64,000 bases of DNA from Balneolaceae bacterium. Its GTDB lineage: Bacteria; Bacteroidota; Rhodothermia; Balneolales; Balneolaceae. The notes under the pieces were generated by a model. That model had not been told where the DNA came from and ran no database searches. It saw only the letters and a list, made by a program, of their open reading frames with translations. The stretch is from contig JAFIFB010000038.1 of NCBI GenBank assembly GCA_020832285.1, positions 31,338 to 95,337 of the forward strand, read 5' to 3'. Position 1 is the first letter of the stretch. Every line of letters starts with the position of its first letter. Position numbers and translations under genes: made by a program. Shown piece after piece: positions 44,774 through 54,905 of this stretch.

Positions 44774-45578
44774 AAACAAAAGCGGCCGGTCCTTGCAGTT
44801 TAATATTTTTATATGATCGGTTCTCTTCAGAGAACGAAAAATGAACAAAAAGAGTACCACCTTTTACTTTTACCTCGTAAGAAAAATTGCCTTCCGGCCC
44901 GTTCTGAAGGTGATGCCAGCCCAATGCCGATGCAATGGCTCCTGTGCCGCATGCCAGTGTGAGGTTTTCCACACCCCGTTCGTAGGTTTGCAGGCAAAGT
45001 TTTTGCTTATTGAGCCCTGCAATAAAATTCACATTGGTACCTTTTGGATGAAAATCCTGGTGATATCTGAGATGGCGGCCCCGGTAAACCAGTTCCGGTT
45101 CATTGTCGAGCTGATGGGATTGAACCGGGCAGACGACATGTTCAGTATTAGTGTAGATGTTGAGGATCGCTTCATCACCCACCGATTGTTCAATTACACT
45201 GGTTTCAAGTGGGAATTTGATAGTTGCATTTTCATCTTCAACGATAGCTTCATAAACCTTGTCGTGAACCCGGAATGAGAATTTTTCTGGTGATCCGAGT
45301 GTGAGGGCAAACAGTGCAAAGCACCGGGCGCCGTTTCCGCACATTCCGGCATCGCTGCCGTCTGGATTTTTGTAGAGCATCACCAGGTCGGCCTGTTTGG
45401 TGTCATCGAACTGAAGGGCAATTACACCATCACTGCCCACGCCGAATTTGCGGTTACAGATGGATGGCGCCAGCGTGGTCAGCTCTTTATCGCTCAGTTT
45501 CAGCGTGCGATTGTCAAATAGAATAAAATCATTTCCTGCACCCTGCATTTTGGTAAAATTGATTGACGATTCTTTCAT
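44751..45578 (-). CDS. dapF: Diaminopimelate epimerase
   Basis: 275 residues. The enzyme converts LL- to meso-diaminopimelate for lysine and peptidoglycan synthesis. Both catalytic cysteines are present: GMCGNGARCFALF (first) and LACGTGAIASALG (second). The N-terminal substrate motif is GAGNDFILFDNR. It starts 5 bp after holB and ends inside the start region of the plug gene, so holB, dapF and the plug gene probably share one transcript. Confidence 0.96.
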   Translation of the reverse strand: MKESSINFTKMQGAGNDFILFDNRTLKLSDKELTTLAPSICNRKFGVGSDGVIALQFDDTKQADLVMLYKNPDGSDAGMCGNGARCFALFALTLGSPEKFSFRVHDKVYEAIVEDENATIKFPLETSVIEQSVGDEAILNIYTNTEHVVCPVQSHQLDNEPELVYRGRHLRYHQDFHPKGTNVNFIAGLNKQKLCLQTYERGVENLTLACGTGAIASALGWHHLQNGPEGNFSYEVKVKGGTLFVHFSFSEENRSYKNIKLQGPAAFVFEGQYYL

Positions 45579-45583
45579 ACTGA

Positions 45584-46783
45584 TTACATTTCGGAGTATG
45601 CAGGCAGATGCTGCCAGGTTTCATGTTTGGAAATGGACGGTTCATTTCCCCTCATCAAAAAGGTGAAACGAAGCGAAAGAGCAGTGAAAATATATTTGAA
45701 CTGAACGTTTTGATAGAGCAGCTCTTTCAGATGCTGAAGGTGCTCAATCATCTCTTCAATACGGGCTTCACCCATCGATTTGCAAAATTTTTCGATCACC
45801 TGAATTTTGTCGATGTTAGTAATGAGTACCCGATCGTTGGTTTCACGAAAAACCAGGATGTCACGCAGTAATTGTTCCAGTGTATTGCAAAGTGCGATCT
45901 GGTTTTCCCGGTTGAGCCCGCTGTTCCAGTTTTTGATCAGTTCCTGCAGCGCTTTGGCATCCTGTGTGTAAGAGTAGCGGAGAAAGTTTACCAGTTCATC
46001 CCGGGTTTTTTGAAGAGTTTCGATCTCAAAAAAGCGGGCCAGAGAGTAGTTACCACCCGAGAGCCGAGCCAGGAAACGGGCATCATCCCCATCCATTTCA
46101 TCATAACGTGCCAGGCCCTCGGCAACTTCATCATAGGCAAGCGGCTGAAGACGAATCTGCTGGCATCGTGAAATGATAGTTGGTAAAAGCTGATCGGTTT
46201 TTGAGGCAGTAAGAATAAACAGAACATTTTCAGAAGGCTCTTCAAGCAGCTTCAGGAAAGCATTGGCCGATGATTTATTCATTGTATCGATTCCCATGAT
46301 TACAATGACGGTTCGTTGACCTTCATTCGGCTTGAAAACAGTTTTTGGGCGGATAGAGTCGTGGTAATATTTGATGGAATAAAAGGCCTGTAAATTTTTT
46401 GACGATTCAGGATCGGTAAGGGCCGGCCGCAGTTTGAAATCAACGATTTCATAGGGGTCTTTCGCAAGCATTCCGAGCCTGGTTTTAAGTTCCTCGTCGC
46501 TTACTTTTGAGGGAAGGGGCATAAATACGTGAATGTCGGGATGGGTGTACCAGCTTGATTTTTTTGAAAAGGTTGTACCTTTCAGATCAGTGTAATGGTC
46601 CACGCCATTTACAATTTCGGCCATGGCAAGGGCAAAGGCAGTTTTTCCCGAGCCATCCGGCCCCGTTATCAGGTATGCATGGCTCAGCCGGTCGGAGCGC
46701 AAAATTTTCTCAACCTGATGCCGGGCTTTTTTTTGTCCCACAAGGCGGCGGTTTCCAAAAGAAATTTGGTCATTCTGAATCAT
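45584..46783 (-). CDS. holB: DNA polymerase III subunit delta prime
   Basis: 399 residues, a clamp-loader AAA+ protein. Walker A is GPDGSGKTAFALA and therefore complete, sensor-type text FILTASKTDQLLPTIISRCQ is present, and the C-terminal collar domain follows. It helps load the beta clamp at the replication fork. Length and N-terminal text (VGQKKARHQVEKILRSDRLSH, split for brevity) favour delta prime over DnaX. It is the first clear member of the holB-dapF-plug group. Confidence 0.93.
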   Translation of the reverse strand: MIQNDQISFGNRRLVGQKKARHQVEKILRSDRLSHAYLITGPDGSGKTAFALAMAEIVNGVDHYTDLKGTTFSKKSSWYTHPDIHVFMPLPSKVSDEELKTRLGMLAKDPYEIVDFKLRPALTDPESSKNLQAFYSIKYYHDSIRPKTVFKPNEGQRTVIVIMGIDTMNKSSANAFLKLLEEPSENVLFILTASKTDQLLPTIISRCQQIRLQPLAYDEVAEGLARYDEMDGDDARFLARLSGGNYSLARFFEIETLQKTRDELVNFLRYSYTQDAKALQELIKNWNSGLNRENQIALCNTLEQLLRDILVFRETNDRVLITNIDKIQVIEKFCKSMGEARIEEMIEHLQHLKELLYQNVQFKYIFTALSLRFTFLMRGNEPSISKHETWQHLPAYSEM

Positions 46784-46907
46784 GAATTTTATACCTGATA
46801 TGCATTGGAAAATTGAAGAATCTGAAAATTAGACAATAAGCTATTAAATCATTGAAAGAATAGTGCTCGGTATTATGTGCTTTTTGTGAAAATCCGGGTT
46901 AAACTAC

Positions 46908-47570
46908 TTACTCCTCCCAAAGATAATCAAACAATAATACTCCTGCTGTGATGGTTACACCGCAATATCCCACCAGGGCAGCGAGGTCATTGAGTGCAGT
47001 TTCATCAGGCCCTTCGATCAGAGCAAAGTTGGTGGTTCGCGTGAGAATGAGCAACAACGGAACTACGAGGGGTATGCACAACACAGAAAATAGCGCTCCC
47101 TTTCTGTCGGCCTGGGCAATCATAGCCGATGTGAGTGTGGTAACTGCTGCCAGACCACCCGCACCGAATAAAACCGACGCTGTAAAATAGGTAAAGCTAA
47201 CAATCGACAAGTCCATCATCAGCATATAAAAGAAAAACGTAAATAGATGGAGCAAAAGCAGAAAGAGAAAGTTATATGTCAGTTTTCCCACAAATACTTC
47301 AGAAGGGTTGGCGTGTAGCTGAAGGAGTGCCCAGGTCTTTTTATCGGCTTCCTGTACGAATGATCTCATCATACCAGACATCGCTGCAAAAAGTATGATA
47401 ATCCAAACCAGTCCGCTTCTGGGAATCGGGTCAAGCTGATGGGCTCGTAAGGTAAACAAAATCAATAGTAAAGATGCGCCTGTAAAAGCCAAAAGAGTAT
47501 TGATTGCATACTTGGTGCGCAGTTCCTGAAGCACCTCTTTTTTGACTATGGCAGCCGTCGGTTTGATCAT
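46908..47570 (-). CDS. ccmB: Haem exporter permease CcmB
   Basis: 220 residues with six membrane helices, starting at Met 47570 (an 18-codon extension upstream has no support). Family text: IVKKEVLQELRTKYAINTLL at the N terminus, SFVQEADKKTWALLQL and the ending GVTITAGVLLFDYLWEE. CcmB is the membrane part of the CcmABCD system for cytochrome c maturation. No ccmA or ccmC gene is beside it. Cytochrome c proteins such as the PQQ dehydrogenase of this window would depend on such a system. Confidence 0.88.
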   Translation of the reverse strand: MIKPTAAIVKKEVLQELRTKYAINTLLAFTGASLLLILFTLRAHQLDPIPRSGLVWIIILFAAMSGMMRSFVQEADKKTWALLQLHANPSEVFVGKLTYNFLFLLLLHLFTFFFYMLMMDLSIVSFTYFTASVLFGAGGLAAVTTLTSAMIAQADRKGALFSVLCIPLVVPLLLILTRTTNFALIEGPDETALNDLAALVGYCGVTITAGVLLFDYLWEE

Positions 47571-47950
47571 TCTGTTTAGTTGTGAAAATGAAAGCTGAAA
47601 AGTACTAAAAAAAGGAAGGGGCAAAAAACCTTAAGTTGAGAGATTGTTCCGCGTCTTCTGCAAAATTGAGGAAGAGTCATTTGATAAGTAGATCCGGGAT
47701 CATCCGAATGATCTTGATTGGTTCACCTTTCGAAAAATTGGTACGTTGACAACTCCGCTGTTTTACCTTTGAAACAATGCTTGAAATTCTCCATTGTCAG
47801 TATAACAGAGCATTTCGAGACAGGAAATATTTAGAAAATCTTCAAAAACCGTTGTGGGCTTTTAATTGAATTGATTATTACCTTTAGGTCTTGCTTTATT
47901 TTGAAAGCACCCATTTGAGAATGTAATTTTAATGTGTTTTAAAATCCGAT
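47571..47950. other. Divergent promoter region of ccmB and the PTS IIA gene
   Basis: 380 AT-rich bases without a coding frame. TACCTTTG (47764-47771) fits the Bacteroidota -7 box TAnnTTTG for rightward transcription, and TACCTTTA (47879-47886) is a weaker second candidate. Neither has a TTG at the ideal distance. No hairpin with a T-run is seen. Confidence 0.4.
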
Positions 47951-48421
47951 ATGAACCTCTATTCACTTCTTGATAAATCTGCAATTCTTGCAAACCTGAG
48001 TGTTGATCACAAAGACGAGCTATTAAATGAAATGGTAAATGTACTGAAAGAGCAGGTTGATGACGAACAGCTTAAAGAGATAAGAGAATCTGTTTTTGAA
48101 CGAGAAAAAATCATGTCCACAGGTGTTGGTAAAAGCCTGGCCATACCCCACGGAAAGGTTGCCTCAATTGAAGAAAATTATGCCAGTTTTGCTGTATTAA
48201 AAGAGCCGATTGAATTTGACTCAATTGATGGTGAACCGGTTAAAATTGTTTTTCTTCTTGTGGGGCCCGAAAAGAAAAACAGTATTCATATTAAGCTATT
48301 AAGCCGGATTTCTCGTCTGATGAACAGTTCATCTTTTCGTGAAACACTCTCGGAATGCACTACCGCTGATGAAATCTATGAAGCATTTCATCAGGAAGAA
48401 ATTAAATATTTTGGCAACTGA
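47951..48421 (+). CDS. PTS IIA (PtsN-like) regulatory protein
   Basis: 156 residues of the PTS_EIIA_2 family. The phosphorylated His lies in LAIPHGKV (about residue 66). Ending and length agree with EIIA-Ntr (PtsN) and fructose IIA domains. No PTS sugar permease is nearby, so a regulatory role is more likely than sugar uptake. The PBP4 gene starts 14 bp later. Confidence 0.88.
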   Translation: MNLYSLLDKSAILANLSVDHKDELLNEMVNVLKEQVDDEQLKEIRESVFEREKIMSTGVGKSLAIPHGKVASIEENYASFAVLKEPIEFDSIDGEPVKIVFLLVGPEKKNSIHIKLLSRISRLMNSSSFRETLSECTTADEIYEAFHQEEIKYFGN

Positions 48422-48435
48422 ATTTTGCCTCGACT

Positions 48436-49893
48436 ATGAAAGTTGCTAAATACGTCCTTCTCTCTTTATTCTTTATTTTTTATTCAGGTAATCTGCAGGA
48501 TGTCCATGCGCAGCTTTCACATGAAATCCGGTCTCTTATTGAAAACAGTCGTGCTTCAAATGCATTTTGGGCTGTACAGGTGCGGGACGAATCGGGCACC
48601 GTATTACAAAGTCTGAATGGAGACAAACTTGTACGGCCGGCCTCAAACCTGAAACTGCTTACTTCAGGTGCCGTTCTTGACAAACTGGGTCCGGATTATC
48701 GATTCCGAACAGTACTCTATGGACGTGGAGATCAAATAGATGACACATGGGTGGGTGACCTCATCGTAAAAGGCTCTGGAGACCCATCCATCAACGGAGA
48801 TTTCTCGAATGGAAACTCTCTGTTTCTGTTTGAGGAGTGGGCCGAACTGTTTATCGCAAAAGGAATCAAACGAATTCAGGGTGATCTTATAGGGTTTGAC
48901 GGCCTTTTTGATGATGTTCCTTATCCGAAAGGCTGGGAGTGGGATGATCTCTCTTTCTATTATGCACCTGAAATCAGTGCCCTTTCATTCAATTCGAATG
49001 TGGTTGATCTGGAAGTCATCGCTAACGGACCTGTGGGTTCAACCCCAAGGATACAATGGTCTCCGTTCAATACTCCTTATGTTGACTTTGTAAATGAACA
49101 GATGATCACCGCTCCCGGAAGCAGGTTTGATGAGTCCTACAGGCGGGTTCTGGGAACCAATACCATTATTTTGAGAAGTACACTACCGCAGGGATATTAT
49201 GAGACGGAACCACTTACAGTAACCGCACCATCGTATTATTTTATGGATACGTTTTACCGGTATCTGGAACTGAGAAATATTGAAGTGACCGGGAGGATTT
49301 TTGTGGACAGTGATTTCTATTCCTGGAGTGATCGAAATTTGACTCCAATGCACGTAAATGTCTCTGTACCAATTTACAGAATGGTGGAGCGCCTCAATAA
49401 AGAGAGCGATAATTTTTATGCTGAAATGCTGCTAAAGAAACTTGCTGAACACATGTATAATGTACAGGGTACTACAGAGCTCGGGCTGGAAGTTTTGAAA
49501 GAATATATGCATGAGATGCAGTTCGATACAAATTCCATAAGTCTCAGGGATGGGTCTGGTTTGGCGCCTGCCACACTTTTAAATGCATCTGAATTAAATC
49601 AGTATCTTGTGAATGTTAGAAAAAAAGATTATTTCCCGCATCTCTATAATTCGCTGGCGGTTGGAGGCGTAAGCGGTACGCTGGGCCATCGGTTTAGAAA
49701 TAGTTCTGTCCGGGAAAATTTTTCAGGTAAAACCGGGTTTGTCTCAGGTGTCCGGGCACTTTCCGGGTATCTTAGTACGGAGTCGAAGCAGCAGTTAGCC
49801 GTTACACTTATTACAAATAATTACACCGAGCAAACGGCACATGTGGACTTTATCCATCAGCGTATTTTGGAATATTTATACTACAACTATTAA
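48436..49893 (+). CDS. dacB: PBP4-type D-alanyl-D-alanine carboxypeptidase/endopeptidase
   Basis: 485 residues with a signal peptide (about 1-26, ending VHAQ). All three motifs of the S13 family are intact: SxxK at S70NLK73 in RPASNLKLLTSG, SxN in KESDNFYAEML and KTG in FSGKTGFVSGVRAL. A large domain is inserted between the first two, as in class C PBPs. It trims or opens peptidoglycan cross-links in the periplasm. It contrasts with the degenerate serine-protein at 42159. Confidence 0.93.
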   Translation: MKVAKYVLLSLFFIFYSGNLQDVHAQLSHEIRSLIENSRASNAFWAVQVRDESGTVLQSLNGDKLVRPASNLKLLTSGAVLDKLGPDYRFRTVLYGRGDQIDDTWVGDLIVKGSGDPSINGDFSNGNSLFLFEEWAELFIAKGIKRIQGDLIGFDGLFDDVPYPKGWEWDDLSFYYAPEISALSFNSNVVDLEVIANGPVGSTPRIQWSPFNTPYVDFVNEQMITAPGSRFDESYRRVLGTNTIILRSTLPQGYYETEPLTVTAPSYYFMDTFYRYLELRNIEVTGRIFVDSDFYSWSDRNLTPMHVNVSVPIYRMVERLNKESDNFYAEMLLKKLAEHMYNVQGTTELGLEVLKEYMHEMQFDTNSISLRDGSGLAPATLLNASELNQYLVNVRKKDYFPHLYNSLAVGGVSGTLGHRFRNSSVRENFSGKTGFVSGVRALSGYLSTESKQQLAVTLITNNYTEQTAHVDFIHQRILEYLYYNY

Positions 49894-50032
49894 TTGCTGA
49901 CTATTCCTTTTCATGCCGGTTGGTTTCGATTAGTTCTTAGATTCAGAAACTTTTTCAAAATTTACTGTTGTAAAGTTCCCTTGATCAGATAAATAATGAT
50001 GCTTCAATGATAATGATTTTTAAATAATACTC

Positions 50033-51403
50033 ATGTCCAGCAACTCCAAAATATTGATTACGGATGATGAAAAAAGTATTCGTAATGCACTCCGGGAAAT
50101 TCTGGAGTTTGAGAGTTATTCGGTTCTTGAAGCAGAAAACGGAGAGCAGGCCCTGAGCATGATCCGTAATGAAGCAATTGATCTTGTGATGCTCGATATT
50201 AAAATGAAGGGAATAGACGGGATTGAGGTGCTTGGCAAAATCAAAGAGTTGAAACCCGAACTGCCCGTGATTATGATTTCCGGGCACGGTACCATCAAAA
50301 TAGCAGTGGAAGCTACCAAAACAGGCGCTTTCGATTTCCTGGAAAAACCACCTGACCTGAACCGCCTCCTTATCAGCATCCGTAATGCACTTAAGAGCAG
50401 CGAACTGGTGAAGGAAAACCGTCAGATACGAAGCCAGCTTCACGGAGAAACTTTTATTATAGGGAAAAGCCCGGCGATCGAACGGATCAAACAGCTGATT
50501 GATAAAGTGGCTGTGAGTGACAGCCGTGTACTTATTACGGGCGAAAACGGAACCGGAAAAGAGCTGGTGGCTCGGGCTCTGCACAAAAAAAGCAGGCGAG
50601 CCGGTAAAAAATTCGTGGATGTCAACTGTGCAGCGATTCCTTCGGAGTTGCTGGAAAGCGAGCTTTTTGGCCATGAAAAAGGAGCATTTACTGGGGCCAC
50701 ATCCCGCCGAATCGGAAAGTTTGAACAGGCCACTGGCGGCACGCTCTTTCTGGATGAAATAGGAGATATGACTGCTGAATCACAGGCGAAAGTACTGCGT
50801 GCTCTTCAGGAAAACCAGATTGTGCGTGTGGGCGGCAGTGAGCGTATTGATGTGGATGTACGCGTACTATCGGCAACGAACAAAGACCTTCAGGATGAAA
50901 TTGATCAGGGATCATTCCGGGAAGACCTGTTTCACAGACTAAACGTAATTCCAATCCATCTCCCGCCACTGCGTGAACGCAGAGATGATATTCCTGTCCT
51001 GGCTCAATGGTTTCTTAACCGGTTATCTGAAAGGGAGATAGTTTTTTCCGGTAAAACATTTTCTGATGAAGCACTTCTGGAAATGAAAAGCCTGGACTGG
51101 CCCGGAAACATCCGGGAGCTGCAAAATGTGGTGGAACGGCTGGCCCTGCTCTCAGCGGAAGACGAAATAACAAAAAAAGATATACAACAACTGGTTGTGC
51201 AAAAGAAAAAGCCGAACGAACTGCTGGATAAACTGATCGACGTTACCGATTCATTTCACGAATACAAAGAAGAGGCCGAACGCCTGTTCCTGCTCAAAAA
51301 ACTCGAAAAATACGACTGGAACGTTTCCGCTACTGCCGATGCTATCGACATTCAGCGGAGCCACATTTACAATAAAATGAAAAAATACGAGATCGAGAGG
51401 TAG
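50033..51403 (+). CDS. Sigma-54-dependent NtrX/NtrC-type response regulator
   Basis: 456 residues. The receiver domain has acidic residues ITDDEKS and phospho-acceptor Asp55 (LVMLDIKMKG), with Lys in FLEKPP. The AAA+ domain has Walker A GENGTGKE, the sigma-54 contact loop GAFTGA (about 219) and FLDEIGDM. A Fis-type HTH closes the protein (NVSATADAIDIQRSHIYNKMKKY). It should activate sigma-54 promoters when phosphorylated. The NtrY-like kinase at 17655 is a possible partner; no kinase is adjacent. Confidence 0.95.
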   Translation: MSSNSKILITDDEKSIRNALREILEFESYSVLEAENGEQALSMIRNEAIDLVMLDIKMKGIDGIEVLGKIKELKPELPVIMISGHGTIKIAVEATKTGAFDFLEKPPDLNRLLISIRNALKSSELVKENRQIRSQLHGETFIIGKSPAIERIKQLIDKVAVSDSRVLITGENGTGKELVARALHKKSRRAGKKFVDVNCAAIPSELLESELFGHEKGAFTGATSRRIGKFEQATGGTLFLDEIGDMTAESQAKVLRALQENQIVRVGGSERIDVDVRVLSATNKDLQDEIDQGSFREDLFHRLNVIPIHLPPLRERRDDIPVLAQWFLNRLSEREIVFSGKTFSDEALLEMKSLDWPGNIRELQNVVERLALLSAEDEITKKDIQQLVVQKKKPNELLDKLIDVTDSFHEYKEEAERLFLLKKLEKYDWNVSATADAIDIQRSHIYNKMKKYEIER

Positions 51404-51628
51404 TACCATGTCAAAAGTAAAATACGGGGAAGCCTGCTATGTATTTCTCATTTAATAATTTGAAAGTCTTTTCATGGCTGGATTTTTCAGAAAAGAATCA
51501 GTCAGGATTTTACCTTGCTATAAAGGCTGATAATTAATGATTAACACAGCAGCAGCTATAATAAATCTGAATAGCCGTCCATATTACAAATTTCAAAATT
51601 TTTAAACTCCGAACTTTAAATCAAACGA

Positions 51629-52522
51629 ATGTCTGCTAAACTGATCGACGGAAAGAAAGTTGCACAAATCACCATGGACCTGCTGAAAAAAGATGTGGAA
51701 AACTGGGTGGAATCCGGGAACAGGCGCCCTTTTTTAAAGGTGGTTCAGGTTGGAACAGATCCTGCTTCTTCCACTTATATCGGGGCCAAAACAAAAGCTT
51801 GTAAAAAAGTAGGAATCCAGACAGATACGACTCATCTTCCCGATACTGTTTCCGCCAAAGAGTTGAAATCGGCCATACGTTCATTCAACGAAGATGACAA
51901 GATTGATGGAATTTTGGTGCAACTTCCTCTGCCATCACACCTTTCATCGCACGATGTGATCGAAAGTATTGACCACCGCAAAGATGTAGATGGATTTCAT
52001 CCGATGAATGTGGGCAGGCTTACAGTAGATCAGCCCACCTTTCCTTCCTGTACTCCGGCCGGTATTTTTGAACTGTTTCGTTACTACAGCATTCCCGTGA
52101 AGAGTAAGCATGCCGTAGTTGTAGGAGCAAGCAATATTGTAGGTTCACCGATGGCCATCATGCTATCTCGGGAAAATTCATCGGGTAAAGCTACCACCAC
52201 CATCTGCCATAAATTTACGCGCGATCTCACCACCCACACAATTTCTGCCGATATTCTTGTTGTAGCAGCAGGACAGCCCAATCTCATCAAGCCGGAGATG
52301 GTGAAAGAAGGGGCGGTTGTAATTGATGTAGGTATCAACCGTATTGCCGATGAAACCAGCGAAAAAGGGTACAAACTTGTGGGTGACTGTGATTTTGAAG
52401 GGATCAGAAAAAAAGCGAGCTGGATCACCCCGGTGCCTGGTGGTGTTGGACCGATGACTGTGGCGATGCTGATGAAAAACACTCTTCTTGCTGCCAAAAA
52501 ATCGATTTATCCTGAAAATTAA
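51629..52522 (+). CDS. folD: Methylenetetrahydrofolate dehydrogenase/cyclohydrolase
   Basis: 297 residues. The bifunctional enzyme makes 10-formyl-THF from 5,10-methylene-THF. The N-terminal domain has SSTYIGAKTKACKKVGI with the catalytic Lys, then DGILVQLPLPSHL; the NADP domain has VVVGASNIVGSPMA and the C terminus TPVPGGVGPMTVAML. It stands alone, with 225 bp upstream. Confidence 0.97.
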   Translation: MSAKLIDGKKVAQITMDLLKKDVENWVESGNRRPFLKVVQVGTDPASSTYIGAKTKACKKVGIQTDTTHLPDTVSAKELKSAIRSFNEDDKIDGILVQLPLPSHLSSHDVIESIDHRKDVDGFHPMNVGRLTVDQPTFPSCTPAGIFELFRYYSIPVKSKHAVVVGASNIVGSPMAIMLSRENSSGKATTTICHKFTRDLTTHTISADILVVAAGQPNLIKPEMVKEGAVVIDVGINRIADETSEKGYKLVGDCDFEGIRKKASWITPVPGGVGPMTVAMLMKNTLLAAKKSIYPEN

Positions 52523-52752
52523 CCTGCAAACCCGGATTTCATACCAAGAGACTCTTTTCAGATTTCAAATTTGGTTCATAAAGTAATACAAATCAAATGA
52601 TTACATTACGTTTAGCATATTTACTTTGCGATAACCGGGCTAAAAAGAATGTAAAAAATATACTTTGGCGTTTTCTGAAGGTACGTCAACGATAATACTT
52701 TCGTTAAGCCATTGATAATATTGATAATTCAGGCTGAAAAAAACTTCAATTC

Positions 52753-54870
52753 ATGAAATATATAACTCCAATTCTATTTAGTTTTTTACTGATGATGAGT
52801 GCATGTACCGATCCTGGCCGGATGGCCGATAATCCATTTTATTCACCAAGTATGCTTCCGCTCGAAGCCCCGGACTTCGACCTGATCGAAGATGAACATT
52901 TTCGGGATGCATTTATAGACGGAATGGAATTTCAGCTCGATGAGATCAGAGAGATTGCAGAAAATTCTGAAGAACCCACCTTCGAAAATACGATTGTGGC
53001 GATGGAGAGGTCGGGCGAACTGCTGAACCGTACACAACGAGTATTCTTTAATCTGACATCGGCTCATACCAATGAAAAGATCCAGGAAATTCAGACGGAG
53101 TTTGCACCGAAATTTGCCGCCCATTCTGATGACATCTATCTGAATTCAGCTCTTTTTAGCCGGGTGGAAACTATGTATGAAGGTCGTGATGAAATGCAGC
53201 TCGATAACGCCTCGCTGAAACTGCTCGAAGATACTTACCGTAATTTTGTGCGGGCTGGTGCACAACTCAGTGACGAAGAGCAATTACGCATGAGGGAGAT
53301 TAACGAACGAATTTCATCGCTAACCACCGAATTCCAGGAAAAACTACTGGAACTGACCCGCGAACGGGCTGTCATTGTGGAAGATGAGGAGTTGCTGGAC
53401 GGCCTTAGTTCCGATCGTATTTCCGCGGCACGTGAAGCCGCTGTGGAGCGTGGCTACGAAGGAAAGTATCTGCTTTCAATCACCAATACAACCCGGGTAC
53501 CCATCCTTACGAGCCTGAACAACCGGGATTTGAGGCGTGAGGTTTGGGAGGCATCGGCATTCCGCGGAGTGGGCCAGAATGAAGGTATCGATACCCGGCC
53601 AATTGTACTGGAGCTTGCAGAACTCCGGGCTGAACGTTCTGAAATGCTCGGATATCCAAATTATGCGGCCTATGCTCTGGAGCCTCAAACCGCAGGCTCG
53701 CCCGATCGTGTGCTGGAGATGCTAAGCGATCTGATCCCTCCCGTCATCAGTAATTCAGAAAATGAAGCGGAGCTGATTCAGGAAAAAATGAGAGAAGACG
53801 GTATTGAAGGTGAACTTCGCCCGTGGGACTGGGAGTACTACGCTGAACGGGTGCGCAAAGCCCGCTACGATATTGATGAATCTGAAGTGCGCCCTTATTT
53901 CGAGCTGAACCGGGTTCTGGATGATGGCGTATTCTACACGATGAACCGGCTCTACGGCATAACATTTGAAGAGAGAAACGATTTGCCGGTCTATCATCCA
54001 GATGTACGGGTGTTTAATGTTTATGATAAAGACGGCATTCAGCTTGGCCTGTTTTATGCTGATTATTTTGAACGCGATTCAAAACGCGGCGGAGCCTGGA
54101 TGAATTCGTTTGTAGTACAGTCAAACCTGCTTGGGCAGCGGCCTGTGGTGGTGAATGTACTGAATATTCCGCGCCCGGCAGAAGGCGAACCGGCGCTGAT
54201 TAGTTTTGATAATGTAACTACACTTTTCCACGAAATGGGCCATGCTGTACACGGGCTCTTTTCAGATGTGGAGTATCCGTCACAAGCGGGTACTTCAGTT
54301 CCGCGCGATTTTGTGGAATTTCCATCCACATTCGAGGAAGACTGGGCCATCCATCCTGAGGTTTTGAAAAACTATGCCATACACCACGAAACCGGCGAAC
54401 CAATCCCCGAAGAATTGCTGGATCGTTTGATTGCTGCCAGGGAGTTTAACCAGGGTTTTGATACACAGGAATACCTGGCCGCCACCATGATTGATCTTGA
54501 GTGGCATCTGCTAAATTCTGAGGAAATTCCATCGGATGTGGAATCATTTGAGCAATCGGCACTCAATAAATATAATCTCGACTGGGAAGCTGTTCCTCCG
54601 AGATACAAATCACCCTATTTTGCACACATTTTTTCCGGAGGATATTCGGCCAATTATTACGCTTATATCTGGAGTGAAATTCTTGCAGCCGATGCGTTCG
54701 CTTTCATGGAACAGCAGGGAGGCCTCACTCGTGAAAACGGAGATCACTATCGCGAACACATTCTTTCTCGCGGGGGCAGTCTCGATGCAATGGAGCTCTA
54801 CCGGAATTTCCGTGGAGACGATCCTGATGTGATACACTTGCTGGCCAGGCGAGGCCTTGCTGCAGACTAA
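52753..54870 (+). CDS. dcp: M3-family peptidyl-dipeptidase, lipoprotein
   Basis: 705 residues. The lipobox LLMMSACTD predicts an envelope-anchored protein, unlike cytoplasmic E. coli Dcp. Zinc ligands are in FHEMGHAVHG (about 493) and the later Glu in FPSTFEEDW. The substrate-binding His/Tyr segment FSGGYSANYYAYIWSE is present. Peptidases of this type release dipeptides from peptide C termini. It is likely monocistronic and is followed by a cyclase remnant. Confidence 0.93.
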   Translation: MKYITPILFSFLLMMSACTDPGRMADNPFYSPSMLPLEAPDFDLIEDEHFRDAFIDGMEFQLDEIREIAENSEEPTFENTIVAMERSGELLNRTQRVFFNLTSAHTNEKIQEIQTEFAPKFAAHSDDIYLNSALFSRVETMYEGRDEMQLDNASLKLLEDTYRNFVRAGAQLSDEEQLRMREINERISSLTTEFQEKLLELTRERAVIVEDEELLDGLSSDRISAAREAAVERGYEGKYLLSITNTTRVPILTSLNNRDLRREVWEASAFRGVGQNEGIDTRPIVLELAELRAERSEMLGYPNYAAYALEPQTAGSPDRVLEMLSDLIPPVISNSENEAELIQEKMREDGIEGELRPWDWEYYAERVRKARYDIDESEVRPYFELNRVLDDGVFYTMNRLYGITFEERNDLPVYHPDVRVFNVYDKDGIQLGLFYADYFERDSKRGGAWMNSFVVQSNLLGQRPVVVNVLNIPRPAEGEPALISFDNVTTLFHEMGHAVHGLFSDVEYPSQAGTSVPRDFVEFPSTFEEDWAIHPEVLKNYAIHHETGEPIPEELLDRLIAAREFNQGFDTQEYLAATMIDLEWHLLNSEEIPSDVESFEQSALNKYNLDWEAVPPRYKSPYFAHIFSGGYSANYYAYIWSEILAADAFAFMEQQGGLTRENGDHYREHILSRGGSLDAMELYRNFRGDDPDVIHLLARRGLAAD

Positions 54871-54905
54871 AGTTTAATAGTTCTTGAGTTTGTGTAATAC
54901 CAAGA

